Counted from the first letter of the stretch, positions 34,553 to 44,143 are shown. The stretch is DNA of 64,000 bases from 13-2-20CM-66-19 sp963760225 (GCA_963760225.1 CAVXCD010000002.1:372001-436000), one strand, 5' to 3'. Translations and numbers: made by a program. Notes: generated by a model not told the origin, from the sequence alone.

Positions 34553-35341
34553 CTATTCCCGATCAAATACCAGAATGTTTTTGGGCTCCTTTTCACCGGC
34601 CTGGCGTATTCTCATCGTCAAGGTCTTTAGATCTACAGAAACCTCGATTTGCCGGGTGTCCGTAATCTTGCCTTGGAATTTGTTTGTGATTTCCAGGCTG
34701 CGCCGCTTCACCAGGCGGCCAGAAGATGTAGCGCCAAGCTGCACATCCGGACCGGTGTCTGCATAATCCTTCCCATCGAACTTGATGTTCTTGGCCGTTC
34801 GCTGACCGCTACTGGTAAATGAAAGGCCGTCGCCCTCGTACGGCTGGATCTCGAGCTCAATGCTTGAGTCCAGCTCTGCGCTCACGCTATCCCAGGTGCC
34901 CGGAAAACCTGAGCTGCCTGCCGCTCGCTGGTACGTATAGTGTACGTTTAGTGGCGAACCGTCGGGCCGGTAGCCTGTGAAAGCGTCGTCGAGCGTTTTG
35001 TCGTCCGCAGAAAGCCTCCAAATTGCCGAGACTACTTTCCGCCCGTCCTTCTTGCGGACGACCTTCCAGTTGTTCGGTCCCTCCACCGTAATGGACAGTG
35101 TGGTCCCTTGCAGGGCTGGCTGGTCAGTCCCGTCGGCCACGATCGTGTCCACTGCACCGGGACCAAAGGTGATGGCATATTTGTTTCCACCCACGACCTC
35201 GACCTTCATTTCGTCGGTGAGTTTGCTCTCGGACGGGTTCACCTTCCACCTGCCTACGAAGGGATCGTTCGCTGCCCATGACGTGCCGATAGTCACAAGA
35301 GCAGCCAGCAACGACAGAAGACTACGCAGTAGCATTCGCAT
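34553..35341 (-). CDS. exported hypothetical beta-rich protein with two similar halves
   Basis: The 262-residue protein has a signal peptide (LLSLLAALVTIGTSWAAN) and a mature part beginning DPFVGRWKVNPSESKL. The second half starts SGFPGTWDSVSAELDS, so the GxW start of a lipocalin-like or DUF-type barrel occurs twice. Proteins of this kind are common in acidobacteria and proteobacteria without known function. Two ATG codons (35341, 35335) are equal candidates. Confidence 0.75.
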   Translation of the reverse strand: MRMLLRSLLSLLAALVTIGTSWAANDPFVGRWKVNPSESKLTDEMKVEVVGGNKYAITFGPGAVDTIVADGTDQPALQGTTLSITVEGPNNWKVVRKKDGRKVVSAIWRLSADDKTLDDAFTGYRPDGSPLNVHYTYQRAAGSSGFPGTWDSVSAELDSSIELEIQPYEGDGLSFTSSGQRTAKNIKFDGKDYADTGPDVQLGATSSGRLVKRRSLEITNKFQGKITDTRQIEVSVDLKTLTMRIRQAGEKEPKNILVFDRE

Positions 35342-35809
35342 TTCTGAAGCCTGTCCGCAGGCGCCGCCCTCGCGCTCGAAATGTCGTGGAGCGGACTTAG
35401 CCTGTTGTTAAGCGACCTCCCGGTTCATCGGTTCGGCAACGCAAGCTCTGTCCGCTCCAACAATGCCAGTTGCATTGGCTTGCGATGGACAAGAGTTTGG
35501 CCCGAATGTTCGGATGAGCGGACGCTAGTCGGCCAACGACACCGTGTCCAGATGCAGTGGCGTTGCCCGCGACGAGCGGAGGTCTGCGGACGCCCAACTG
35601 CTTGCTGTATGCCCTGAAAAAAGGACTCGAACCCTCGTCACCGGTGGATGATGTGTTCGGCGCCCAGCAGGCCTGGGCCGCTGGCCAGAGCACGACTGCG
35701 AACCGCAGCCCACTGCGTCGGATGGATACCTTACCCGCTACGGTTCGACCTGCTGTTGATCCAAAGGGGACCTGACGCCTCGGCGCCGTCCGTCGGGCGA
35801 GTTGCGCGA
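35342..35809. other. intergenic stretch without a recognised gene
   Basis: No frame in these 468 bases has convincing coding character. On the minus strand, GGTTCGAGTCC (35624-35634) is identical to a tRNA T-arm core. It lacks a matching acceptor stem and anticodon arm, so it is at most a tRNA end fragment. Confidence 0.5.
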
Positions 35810-36340
35810 TTAAGCGGGAACGTACGTCAACCTAATCACGTCCTCGTCAACGAGATCGCTGGTCACAAGGCGGAGCGGCGGCCGGGGGCCGGAGAAGAAT
35901 GGCTTGCCGCGACCAAGCACGATGGGGTGGAGGTAAAGTCGATACTCATCTATAAGACCAAGGTCGGTTAGGCTTCCTGCCAAGTCTGGTCCGGCAACTT
36001 CAATCTCCCCAACTGGCTGAGCCTTCAGCCCACGTATCACCGCCTCGATATGTTCCTGGACAAGTGTGGCGTTGGGTCCGACCGACTTCAACGAGCGCGA
36101 CACAACCCACTTCGGCTGGCTCCGCCACGCCGCCGCGAAGTCGTGTTCCTCCGCGCCCCATTCCGGGCAGTCTTCGTCCCAGTAACGCATGACCTCGTAC
36201 ATGCGGCGACCGTACAAACTGCCGGTCAGGTCGCGCACTTGCTCTATGAAGTGACGAAAGAGCGCCGGGCTTGGCCTAAATTCCAGATGGTCGACGTAGC
36301 CATCCAAGGACAGGTTCATTCCATAGACGAGCTTTGCCAT
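35810..36340 (-). CDS. dihydrofolate reductase family (RibD C-terminal-like) protein
   Basis: The 176-residue protein (ATG 36340 after GGGGAGA) shows the RibD_C/DHFR-like pattern LVYGMNLSLDGYVDH, LYGRRMYEVMRYWD, KWVVSRSL, EIEVAGPDLAGSL and DEYRLYLHPIVLGRGKPFF. These small reductase-fold proteins are widespread and mostly uncharacterised. Pairing with NADPH is likely from the family, but the substrate is unknown. Confidence 0.87.
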   Translation of the reverse strand: MAKLVYGMNLSLDGYVDHLEFRPSPALFRHFIEQVRDLTGSLYGRRMYEVMRYWDEDCPEWGAEEHDFAAAWRSQPKWVVSRSLKSVGPNATLVQEHIEAVIRGLKAQPVGEIEVAGPDLAGSLTDLGLIDEYRLYLHPIVLGRGKPFFSGPRPPLRLVTSDLVDEDVIRLTYVPA

Positions 36341-36460
36341 GGCACAAAATCTCCCCTGGGTTCTTCAGAATAGCTTGCGCCGACCTTCCACAGAAATGAG
36401 ATTGGACACGATCTGCGCGCCGCATTGTCGGTGTGACTAATAACCCGGGGTCCACTTATG

Positions 36461-36500
36461 GTCGGGAGCGGTCATAAGCCGGGACTCCGAGCGGTCGCGG
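36461..36500 (+). repeat. dispersed intergenic repeat type 2, copy A
   Basis: GTCGGGAGCGGTCATAAGCC followed by GGGACTCCGAGCGGTCGCGG recurs with a few changes at 52513-52551 in the same orientation. This copy lies between the DHFR-like gene start and the end of TIR copy 3. Confidence 0.75.
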
Positions 36501-36518
36501 CAAAATCGCCGTTGCTAC

Positions 36519-38465
36519 TCAATCCGGAAACCTCAGCTCCCGCTCGATCGCCTGGAAGCGCGGGTCACTGCGGAGCGGATCCATGAGCGCGTCAGTTTTC
36601 ACGTACACCACGCCCGCGTCGGGCAGTCGTACGGCCCTGGCCAGGCACTCCAGCGCCTTGTCTGCATTGCCCCACCCTGCGTAGATCGTAGCGCATTGGT
36701 ACGCCGAGTTATCTCCGAACGCGGCCCGCAATTTTTCCAGCTCGGCTTCTGCATCGGCATGCCGTCCGAGCTTCTTGTACGTCACTGCAAGGCACCACAT
36801 GCTCGACCAGTGATCCGGCTTTGTCTCACCTGAAGAGCGCGCACTCTGAAAATCGCCAAGCCAGTAATAGGCGACCCCGCGAAATCCGTAAGCTCGCTTG
36901 AAGTCCGGCTCAAGACTGATGACTTCTCCGAAAGTGGCAACTGCCTCCTGGTATCGGCGAGCCCAAAACAGCGCCTCGCCGAGCCCGGCACGGCTTCGTG
37001 GATTGAGCGGATCAAGCGCGACGGCGTGGCGCACGGCTGCCAAACCCACATCGAAGCGGCCCATAGAAACCGCAAACCGGCCGCTGTCGGCCAGCACCTC
37101 CGCAGCGCCCGGAGCGAGCGCCATGGCGCGCTCGTACGCCTCGCTCGCGTGCGTGTAGTCGAGACTGGAAGCTAAGTAGCGTCCCAACGCCAAGTGACCC
37201 TCAGCGAGCTCCGGAGCGAGCCTAAGCGCCTCGTGCACATCGGCCTCGGCCTTGACACGGAACTCCCTAATGCCGGTGCCACTCGCGAACTCACCGGCAT
37301 AGTCGGAAAGCGCGAGCGATCGGGCCGCGAACGCAAGCGCATAGTTCGGATCGAGGCGAATTGCTTCTGTGTATCCGGCAATCGCGCTCTGATAGCTCGA
37401 CGTTCCCTGGCCCGAGCGAGCCGCCCTTGAGCCCCGGAGATACGCATCGAATGCCCCCGGGTTGCGGGTGCGCCCGAGTTCGATCTTGGCGGCTTCATTC
37501 CCCAGCAGCGTGACTTTAAGTGCACTCGCGACCGCCGTGGCGATCTCGGTCTGCAGTTTGAGCACATCGCCTAGGTCCCGGTCATAGGTCTTTGACCACA
37601 GCTGGAACCCAGTGACGGTATTGATGAGCCGCGTGGTAATCCGCACGGTGTGCGCGGAGCGCCGTACGCTTCCCTCGAGCACCGTCGCAACGTTTAGCTT
37701 GCGGCCGATGGCATCGATGTCGTTGTCTCTTCCCTTGAAGGAGAAGGCCGAAGTGCGGGCAGCGACCTGCAACGCGTCGATCTCGGCCAAGGAATTCAAC
37801 AGCTCTTCGGTAAGCCCGTCGGAGAAGTACTCCTGCTCCTTGTCTCCGCTCAGGTTCACGAACGGCAGCACCGCGATCGAGTGCGGGGGCGGGTTGAAGG
37901 CGGTCGCCGCCAGGAGCGCTGAGTTCGATCCCCAGGATGCCAGGGCGGGCTTTTGGGTCGTCGCCCCAGCGGACACTCCAACGGTTGCCGAAGCGCTCCT
38001 GGTCGGCTCCTGTGCCGGCTCCCCAGACAGCAGACGCCGTACACGCTCGACCAAGGCAGGCGGCGTGATCCCGCCCGGCAGGTGCGTCCATTGCACCTCC
38101 CGGAACCGCTCCGGCACTCGTGCATCATCATCACGCGTGTCGTCGATGACGACCGGCAACAGGAAAGCCATGTCGGCATCCATCAGGTGACAGCGATCAA
38201 CCGCCAGCTTCCATTCAAGACGGAAGTACCCTTCACGGCGATCGTGCGTAGTGCGCGAGATGACCGGAATGAAAAGCGCGCAGGCCTTGATCTGCTTGCG
38301 GATCGACCGGTCCCAGGTGTCCCCGCCCCGCAGCTCGCTCTGGTCGAACCAGACCTCGATGCCGGCGGCTCGCAGTGCCTCACAAATCCTTTGGGCGGCC
38401 TCCGCATCCTGTGAGGCGTAGCTCAGAAATACCGCGCGCGAGGGCTCAGTCACCGGCCCAATCAC
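36519..38465 (-). CDS. TIR - TolB-like - TPR protein, copy 3 (membrane helix lost)
   Basis: The 648-residue protein starts at GTG 38465; a second GTG four codons later (VTEPS) aligns with paralogue starts. The TIR domain (10-145: VFLSYASQDAEAAQRICEAL, VWFDQSELRGGDTWD, REGYFRLEW) has candidate Glu84. Where copies 1 and 4 carry a membrane helix and linker, this copy runs directly from ASWGSNSALLAATAF into NPPPHSIAVLPFVNL, so about 50 residues including the helix are gone. The TolB-like part (194-320) and TPR repeats are otherwise like copies 1 and 4, ending RFQAIERELRFPD. Without helix or signal peptide it should be cytoplasmic. Confidence 0.88.
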   Translation of the reverse strand: MIGPVTEPSRAVFLSYASQDAEAAQRICEALRAAGIEVWFDQSELRGGDTWDRSIRKQIKACALFIPVISRTTHDRREGYFRLEWKLAVDRCHLMDADMAFLLPVVIDDTRDDDARVPERFREVQWTHLPGGITPPALVERVRRLLSGEPAQEPTRSASATVGVSAGATTQKPALASWGSNSALLAATAFNPPPHSIAVLPFVNLSGDKEQEYFSDGLTEELLNSLAEIDALQVAARTSAFSFKGRDNDIDAIGRKLNVATVLEGSVRRSAHTVRITTRLINTVTGFQLWSKTYDRDLGDVLKLQTEIATAVASALKVTLLGNEAAKIELGRTRNPGAFDAYLRGSRAARSGQGTSSYQSAIAGYTEAIRLDPNYALAFAARSLALSDYAGEFASGTGIREFRVKAEADVHEALRLAPELAEGHLALGRYLASSLDYTHASEAYERAMALAPGAAEVLADSGRFAVSMGRFDVGLAAVRHAVALDPLNPRSRAGLGEALFWARRYQEAVATFGEVISLEPDFKRAYGFRGVAYYWLGDFQSARSSGETKPDHWSSMWCLAVTYKKLGRHADAEAELEKLRAAFGDNSAYQCATIYAGWGNADKALECLARAVRLPDAGVVYVKTDALMDPLRSDPRFQAIERELRFPD

Positions 38466-39156
38466 CCCTGGGGAGGTCTTCTCATGGCCTCCGAGTGTCG
38501 CAGCTTAGCCCAAGTCGCTGGGCGAGGCATCGACTCCGATCCGGCCGAGCATACCGGCAAGAGAGCACCCGCCGGCATCGTCCGGGTCAAGCGCGTCCTC
38601 CCCCCGTGGCGGTCGCCGGGGTGATCGCGCCCGATGGGCACGTCTCATATGCTGGTGAGCACCTTGAAAAGGCGCGCCTGCCGCCTGGAGATCTCAACCT
38701 CCCCTTCTTCGCGACAGATACCGATAAAGCGCGGTGCGTGCGCGATGCAACCGCAGATGCAGTGACGAAGATCAACCAGCCCGCGCTGTCCGCCGTGTAC
38801 AGCGCGAACAACAAGACATCGGCGCCGAGTGGTCTGGTGTCCCAGTCTCGCTAGAGGATGCGGATTCCGGGCCAGCCAATTTCTCGGGATCACCGCCCCC
38901 TTGTCAGAGTGTCCGCTCAGGCTATGGAGCGAGGTGGCGAGCGGATTTGGCTTGGGGGGCATCCGATTAGGGCCCCGAAAGGCGACAGTCGGTCAAAAAA
39001 CCCGGGCGGCGCCAACCACGGTCGCTCAATGACCCGGGGTCGCCGATCACCCGCGGCAGGTATTGTCTGAGCAAATCGTATCACTGAATCTCTCCAACCA
39101 GTCTTGCGTCCGGTTCACGACCGCCAGTTAGGGAACAAGCACAGCGGTAAGGTTCT
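38466..39156. other. intergenic stretch without a recognised gene
   Basis: About 690 bases between the TIR copy 3 start and the palindrome cluster. Several short frames exist on both strands, but none has a ribosome site with recognisable protein. A minus-strand frame around 38645-38800 (ICGCIAHAPRFIGICREEGE) is the most protein-like and could be a remnant. The promoter of TIR copy 3 must lie at its left end. Confidence 0.45.
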
Positions 39157-39306
39157 ACAGACAGTGGTCTGTGCATGGAACGTGACCGGCGTCACGTTCC
39201 GAAAGGTCGGGTCCCGTTGCGTACGGCGCCGTACAGAGCCTGATTCGACCTGTGATCATCCTTTTTAGCTTGGGCGCAGGCGCATCACGTCGCTGGCGAG
39301 CTCGCC
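39157..39306. promoter_or_regulatory. cluster of four palindromes upstream of the phosphate-binding-like/porin/GGDEF operon
   Basis: Four perfect dyads lie within 150 bases: ACAGAC-AGTG-GTCTGT (39157-39172), GGAACGTGAC-CGGC-GTCACGTTCC (39177-39200), GTACGGCGCCGTAC (39221-39234) and GGCGAGCTCGCC (39295-39306). The second has 10-base arms. None is followed by a T-run. They could be operators or an RNA structure ahead of the gene at 39536. The remainder to 39535 shows no gene. Confidence 0.5.
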
Positions 39307-39535
39307 GGATCAGACACTCCCAGCAAACAATTCGGCGAGGAGTTCTTGCGATCTGTGCACGCGCGTATTGAAGAAGTTTCATGAGGAGTCCTAACGTCCA
39401 AGTCCAGCACGAGACCGCAACCAGCGGCGCGGGCGCGGTAGAGGCTCTGATTAGTACCCGACGGCCGTATCGGGTCGCGCGGCCGAATGTGCTCTTCAGT
39501 GCATCGGTCAAAGTCGTGCCCTGAAGCGTTCGATC

Positions 39536-39967
39536 GTGGTGGCCATACATCGCATTGCCTTGGTAAGTGTCGGTCTCGCTATTGGCCTCGCCGTCAGTGC
39601 GGTGAGCGCCGATGTGGTGGCGGTCGTCTCATCCAAGAGTCCGGTTACCACTCTGAGCAAGAACCAGCTCATGGATATTTTTCTGGGCAAAAGGACGAGT
39701 TTTCCTGACGGCAGTCCCGCGGTACCGATCGACCAGACCGAAGGATCGGCCGTACGCGACGAGTTCTACAGCAGGATCGCCGGTATGTCGCCGCCGCAAG
39801 TCAAAGCCTTCTGGTCAAGGATCATTTTTACTGGCAGGGGCCAACCGCCGAAGACCGTTGCCACCAGCCTGGAGGCAAAGAAACTGCTCCTCGCGAACCC
39901 CAATGCTATCAGCTATATCGATCAGAGCCTGCTCGACGGCACCCTCAGAGTGGTTCTCACGCCGTGA
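39536..39967 (+). CDS. small periplasmic phosphate-binding-like (PstS-type) protein
   Basis: The 143-residue protein starts at GTG 39536 with a signal peptide (ALVSVGLAIGLAVSAVSADV). The mature part (PVTTLSKNQLMDIFLGKRTS, SAVRDEFYSRIAGMSPPQVK, ISYIDQSLLDGTLRVV) resembles one lobe of PstS-like phosphate-binding proteins. It is half the usual length. Similar short proteins are often encoded beside porins and signalling proteins and may act as sensors rather than transport parts. It overlaps the next gene by 4 bases. Confidence 0.8.
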   Translation: MVAIHRIALVSVGLAIGLAVSAVSADVVAVVSSKSPVTTLSKNQLMDIFLGKRTSFPDGSPAVPIDQTEGSAVRDEFYSRIAGMSPPQVKAFWSRIIFTGRGQPPKTVATSLEAKKLLLANPNAISYIDQSLLDGTLRVVLTP

Positions 39968-41214
39968 GCCTCCGCCCAATAAGATTCACGCTGATCGCGC
40001 TGATGGCGCTGCCGTGGTGTGCCGCGGGCGCCGAAACTGCGGATTCCGGTTCCGCTACACAGCTGTTTTCGTTGAGCGGATTTGGCACGTTGGGGCTGGT
40101 CCGCTCCAGCGAAGATCGTGCGGATTTCACCTCGAGCGTCTTCCAGCCAGGCGGCGCGGGCTATCCTGACAGCTGGAGCGCTGCGGTCGACAGCCTGATT
40201 GGTGCGCAACTCACCGTCAATATCAACCCGAAGCTCTCAGCGGTTGTGCAAGTCATTGCCCAGCAGAATTACAACAACACCTACACGCCTCATGTGGAGT
40301 GGGCAAACGTCAAGTATCTGGTCACGCCGGATTTCAGTATTCGCATAGGTCGGACCGTGATGCCGACTTTTTTCGTTTCCGATTCTGTAAACGTGGGTTA
40401 CACGATGCCATGGGTACGGCCACCGCGAGAGATTTATCAGCTGCTCCCGATTGATAACAGCGATGGGGTCGACCTCAGCTATCGTCTACACATTGGCGCC
40501 GTCACAGACACGCTGCAGGGCAACTACGGTCAGAACAACTCAGAATTGCCGTACAACCGCGGCAGCGGGGAGGGCAGGCATCTATGGGGGTTATCCAATA
40601 CCGCTGAATATGGGCCCTTGACAGTACACCTCGCGTATCAGGAATTGCACTTGACCATTGCGTCTTTCAATGCGCTGTTCGATGGGTTCAGACAATTCGG
40701 GCCGCAAGGGATCGCGATTGCGGACGAATACGATGTGGACAATAAGGCCCTTGTGACCGAGACGATCGGTGCACGCTATGACCCAGGCCATTACTTCGTG
40801 ATTGGCGAATGGGCACGCGCCAACGCCAATTCAGTGTTCGCCGTGGGCACCGCATGGTATGTCAGCGGTGGTTACCGGTTTGGAGCGTTCACGCCCTATC
40901 TCAACTATGCCGAGGTCAAGACGGACAGAAACTCCGACCCCGGTTTAGCCCTGGCAGGTTTGCCGCCTAAGCTGGCGGGATTCGCTGCCGGACTCAATGC
41001 CGGTCTGAACTCAATCCTGGAATTAAATCCCGATCAGAACACCGTGTCGGTAGGTTCGCGGTGGGATTTCATGAGGAATGTTGACCTCAAACTGCAAATT
41101 GATCACTCGCGTCACGGACCGGGCTCGAGCGGCGAATTGACTAACCTGCAGCCTGGCTTTCGACCAGGCGGCGAGGTCAACCTATTCAGCGCCACGGTCG
41201 ATTTCGTGTTCTGA
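39964..41214 (+). CDS. outer-membrane porin-like beta-barrel protein
   Basis: The 416-residue protein starts at GTG 39964, overlapping the previous stop. A signal peptide (LIALMALPWCAAGAET) precedes a beta-rich chain with porin-like features: FSLSGFGTLGLVRS at the start, INPKLSAVVQVIAQQNYNN, VTPDFSIRIGRT and a C-terminal strand ending in Phe (FSATVDFVF), the usual outer-membrane assembly signal. The substrate is unknown. Coupling to the phosphate-binding-like gene suggests a shared role. Confidence 0.82.
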   Translation: MSLRPIRFTLIALMALPWCAAGAETADSGSATQLFSLSGFGTLGLVRSSEDRADFTSSVFQPGGAGYPDSWSAAVDSLIGAQLTVNINPKLSAVVQVIAQQNYNNTYTPHVEWANVKYLVTPDFSIRIGRTVMPTFFVSDSVNVGYTMPWVRPPREIYQLLPIDNSDGVDLSYRLHIGAVTDTLQGNYGQNNSELPYNRGSGEGRHLWGLSNTAEYGPLTVHLAYQELHLTIASFNALFDGFRQFGPQGIAIADEYDVDNKALVTETIGARYDPGHYFVIGEWARANANSVFAVGTAWYVSGGYRFGAFTPYLNYAEVKTDRNSDPGLALAGLPPKLAGFAAGLNAGLNSILELNPDQNTVSVGSRWDFMRNVDLKLQIDHSRHGPGSSGELTNLQPGFRPGGEVNLFSATVDFVF

Positions 41215-41323
41215 CCAGGTCAACGTCGACCTCAGCATACTCGGGTGCCCATGTGAGCTATTTAGTTGCCAAACCACTGGCGAGCGAGATCTTCGAATCG
41301 CGCTATCTGCTCGCGGCGGCCGC

Positions 41324-43720
41324 ATGGAGCATCGCACGACCGTGGTGACGAGCGTTTCTCTGGACGATACGACACGCAGGCGAGCCATGCAAAGCCCTGC
41401 CGCCACCGCGCTACGTGCCTGGATGAGCTGGCTTAGCGAACCCCACATTCTGTTTCCAACGCTCACGATTCTGGTTCTTGGGGTGATCTGGGGCCTAACT
41501 CTAAATCTGATCAAAGTCGAGCGGACCAATGCGGCGGGTGCCGCGACTACCGCCGCCTTGGAGTCGGTCACCACCTACGAGGCGCAGGTGCTGCGTGCAC
41601 TGCGTGAAATCGATCAGACGTTGAAGGTCGTCAAATATGCCTACGAGACCGAGGGGGCCGGCGCGGCCCTTTCGGACTTGAACGCCAGGAATCTGTTGCC
41701 GTCCGAGCTGCTGTTCGTCGTTAGTATCGTCAACACGGACGGGGTGGTCATGGCCAGTTCCCGCCCCGCCGACGCGCCCTATGTGACCGAGCCGGGGTTC
41801 CGGCAGGACCTGCGAAGCGATACTCTCTGGCTCGACCAGCCGCGAAAAGCCGGACCGTCCGGAGAATGGACGCTGCAATTCGGCCGCGCACTCAATGCCG
41901 CGGATGGCTCGTTGGCCGGCGCTGTGCTGGTCGCGGTTGATGCCTCCTATTTTGTCAGCGGCTACGATTCTTCGGTCCTGGGTCGTAAGGGCTTACTCGG
42001 ACTGTTGGGAACCGATGGTGTGTTTCGCGTAAGACGTACGGGAGACAGGGTGACCGCAGGTGAGGCGATCGACTATGCGAGCGCTGTCCCCGGCGCAGAC
42101 CAGCACGATCCCACGGTCTCGCTTGTGGACAATGGCGGAGACGGCATACGGCGCTACACCGGCGCACAGCAGCTCTACGCATTTCCCCTGGCCGTGATTG
42201 CCGGGCTGTCCGAGGAGGAGCAGTTGGCCGCCACGCATCGGGACGCACAGATCTATCTGTGGCGCGCGGGGATCGGCAGCGGGTTATTCATATTGTTCGC
42301 GACCTTACTGGGACGCATGAGCTGGCAGCTTTCACGCGCTCGAGTGCGCGAGAACGAGGCTAAGCTCGCCCATGCACTGCGCGTCGAGTACCTTGCTTAC
42401 CATGATGGCCTCACGGCGCTGCCCAATCGCAGTCTCTTCAACAAGCTTTTGAGTCAAGCCGTCAGTCAAGCCCAGCGCTACCATAGACAACTGGCCGTGG
42501 CCTTCATCGATCTGGATCGATTCAAACAAATCAACGATACACTGGGGCACGAAGCCGGCGACCAATTGCTCCAGGAAGTGGCGAACAGGCTCAAGGCCTG
42601 TCTGCGCGAGAGCGACACCGTGGCACGCCTGGGGGGCGATGAGTTCGTCGTGCTACTGACGGAATTGGAGGAAGAGAGATACGCCGCGACGGTGGCGCAG
42701 AAGATAATCACCGCGATCGCCAAGCCATTTATCCTGCTAGGCCAGGAATTTCGCGTCACCGCGAGTATCGGCATCAGCACCTATCCGCTGGACGGATCGG
42801 ACGAGCAAACGCTGACGAAAAACGCCGACATAGCGATGTATCAGGCCAAGGAGGACGGCAAGAACAATTTCCAGTTCTATTCCGAGAAATTGAACGCCAA
42901 CTCGCTCGAACGGCTCAGCTTGGAGTCGAGCCTGAGACACGCGCTCGAGCGCCACGAGTTCCGGCTTTACTACCAGGCCAAGCGGGATATGGCCAATGTC
43001 CGGATAACCGGGATGGAAGCGCTGCTGCGTTGGCAACACCCGGATTTGGGGACGGTGGCGCCGATGCAGTTCATTCCCGTGGCGGAGGAGACCGGGTTGA
43101 TCGTGCCCATCGGCAAGTGGGTGCTCCACACTGCCTGCCTGCAAAACGTGGCCTGGCAGAAGCAGGGCCTGCCTCGTTTGAAGATGGCCGTCAACCTCAC
43201 GACCCGCCAGTTTGCCGACGAACATCTGTTACGCGATATCGCGGCCATACTCGCATCCACCGGCATGGAGGCGGACCTGCTAGAGCTGGAGATCCATGAG
43301 AGCCTGCTGATCCAGGATATCGAGAAGACTCTACGAATTCTGACCGATCTGAAAGCCATGGGAATCAAGATCGCGATCGATGATTTTGGAACAGGGTATT
43401 CCTCGCTTGCCACACTGCAGCGATTTCCGCTCGATACCATCAAGATCGATCGCTCGTATATCCGGGACATCACAACTCGTGGCGAAAATAGCAATCTGGC
43501 TGAGGCCATCATTGCGATGGGCAAGAGTTTGAGCCTCACCGTCGTGGCCCAGGGCGTGGAGACAAGGGAGCAGGCCGACTTCCTGCGTAAGCACGCCTGC
43601 GACGAAGTTCAAGGGTTTTATTTCAACAAACCGATGTCAACGGGTGAATTTACCGAACTATTGCAGGCGCAAGCCACTGACATAACCCTGACTGGTTTGG
43701 GCGCGGCATTAACGTGCTAG
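41324..43720 (+). CDS. membrane GGDEF-EAL c-di-GMP signalling protein with periplasmic sensor
   Basis: The 798-residue protein has a membrane helix (42-63), a periplasmic sensor of about 240 residues and a second helix (about 308-328). A GGDEF domain with intact LGGDEFVVLL and an EAL domain with GMEALLRW, LEIHESLL, DDFGTGYSSLA and KIDRSYI follow. Both catalytic signatures look intact, except that the late EAL motif reads AQGVET where AEGVET is common. It could therefore make or degrade c-di-GMP. ATG 41324 and ATG 41387 are both possible starts. It follows the porin by 109 bases and probably belongs to the same operon. Confidence 0.88.
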   Translation: MEHRTTVVTSVSLDDTTRRRAMQSPAATALRAWMSWLSEPHILFPTLTILVLGVIWGLTLNLIKVERTNAAGAATTAALESVTTYEAQVLRALREIDQTLKVVKYAYETEGAGAALSDLNARNLLPSELLFVVSIVNTDGVVMASSRPADAPYVTEPGFRQDLRSDTLWLDQPRKAGPSGEWTLQFGRALNAADGSLAGAVLVAVDASYFVSGYDSSVLGRKGLLGLLGTDGVFRVRRTGDRVTAGEAIDYASAVPGADQHDPTVSLVDNGGDGIRRYTGAQQLYAFPLAVIAGLSEEEQLAATHRDAQIYLWRAGIGSGLFILFATLLGRMSWQLSRARVRENEAKLAHALRVEYLAYHDGLTALPNRSLFNKLLSQAVSQAQRYHRQLAVAFIDLDRFKQINDTLGHEAGDQLLQEVANRLKACLRESDTVARLGGDEFVVLLTELEEERYAATVAQKIITAIAKPFILLGQEFRVTASIGISTYPLDGSDEQTLTKNADIAMYQAKEDGKNNFQFYSEKLNANSLERLSLESSLRHALERHEFRLYYQAKRDMANVRITGMEALLRWQHPDLGTVAPMQFIPVAEETGLIVPIGKWVLHTACLQNVAWQKQGLPRLKMAVNLTTRQFADEHLLRDIAAILASTGMEADLLELEIHESLLIQDIEKTLRILTDLKAMGIKIAIDDFGTGYSSLATLQRFPLDTIKIDRSYIRDITTRGENSNLAEAIIAMGKSLSLTVVAQGVETREQADFLRKHACDEVQGFYFNKPMSTGEFTELLQAQATDITLTGLGAALTC

Positions 43721-43732
43721 CCGCAAGCAGCT

Positions 43733-44143
43733 CTATTTGCCTGCCCGATAATTGATGAATTCGATGCGACGAAACCGCAGGGCAGACCAATCTTCATCGA
43801 TCGCGACCTGTCGAACGGTATCGAAGCCGGATTTTTGTAGGATGTCCCAGCCGCTATCGCGATTGAAATCGCAGTTGTATTTCGTCGAGGTGCCCTTCGG
43901 ATAGGCAAACCACAGCAGCGCGTCGCGCGACGCCTTGCTAATGACCGTCGCAGCCACCTCGTCGAGTTCAACCTTCCTCACAACAAAGGCGAGCACGAAA
44001 GTCAATTCCTTGACCCCTGAGATGCATCGATGAACACGAATACCTCCAAGCGCTCCGAGCTCTGCCGCAAATGAGTCCGGAGCATTGAGGACCACAATCT
44101 CCCTGTGATTCTTTACATTTAGCTTTCCCCACAAACCACTCAT
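43733..44143 (-). CDS. conserved hypothetical protein
   Basis: The 136-residue protein (ATG 44143 after AGGAA) has the pattern MSGLWGKLNVKNHREIVVLN, then ALLWFAYPKGTSTKYNCDFN and VAIDEDWSALRFRRIEF. I know this as a widespread small family found in many soil bacteria without an assigned function. It is convergent with the GGDEF-EAL gene, 12 bases apart, and follows the VOC gene on the same strand. Confidence 0.75.
   Translation of the reverse strand: MSGLWGKLNVKNHREIVVLNAPDSFAAELGALGGIRVHRCISGVKELTFVLAFVVRKVELDEVAATVISKASRDALLWFAYPKGTSTKYNCDFNRDSGWDILQKSGFDTVRQVAIDEDWSALRFRRIEFINYRAGK

Noticed and set aside
35622..35636. tRNA T-arm-like GGTTCGAGTCC on the minus strand
   Set aside because: No D-arm, anticodon arm or acceptor pairing could be folded around it, and no CCA end follows; not a tRNA gene, at most an attachment-site-like fragment.
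39155..39550. 131-codon minus-strand frame
   Set aside because: It lies over the palindrome cluster and the start of the 39536 gene, with no family pattern.
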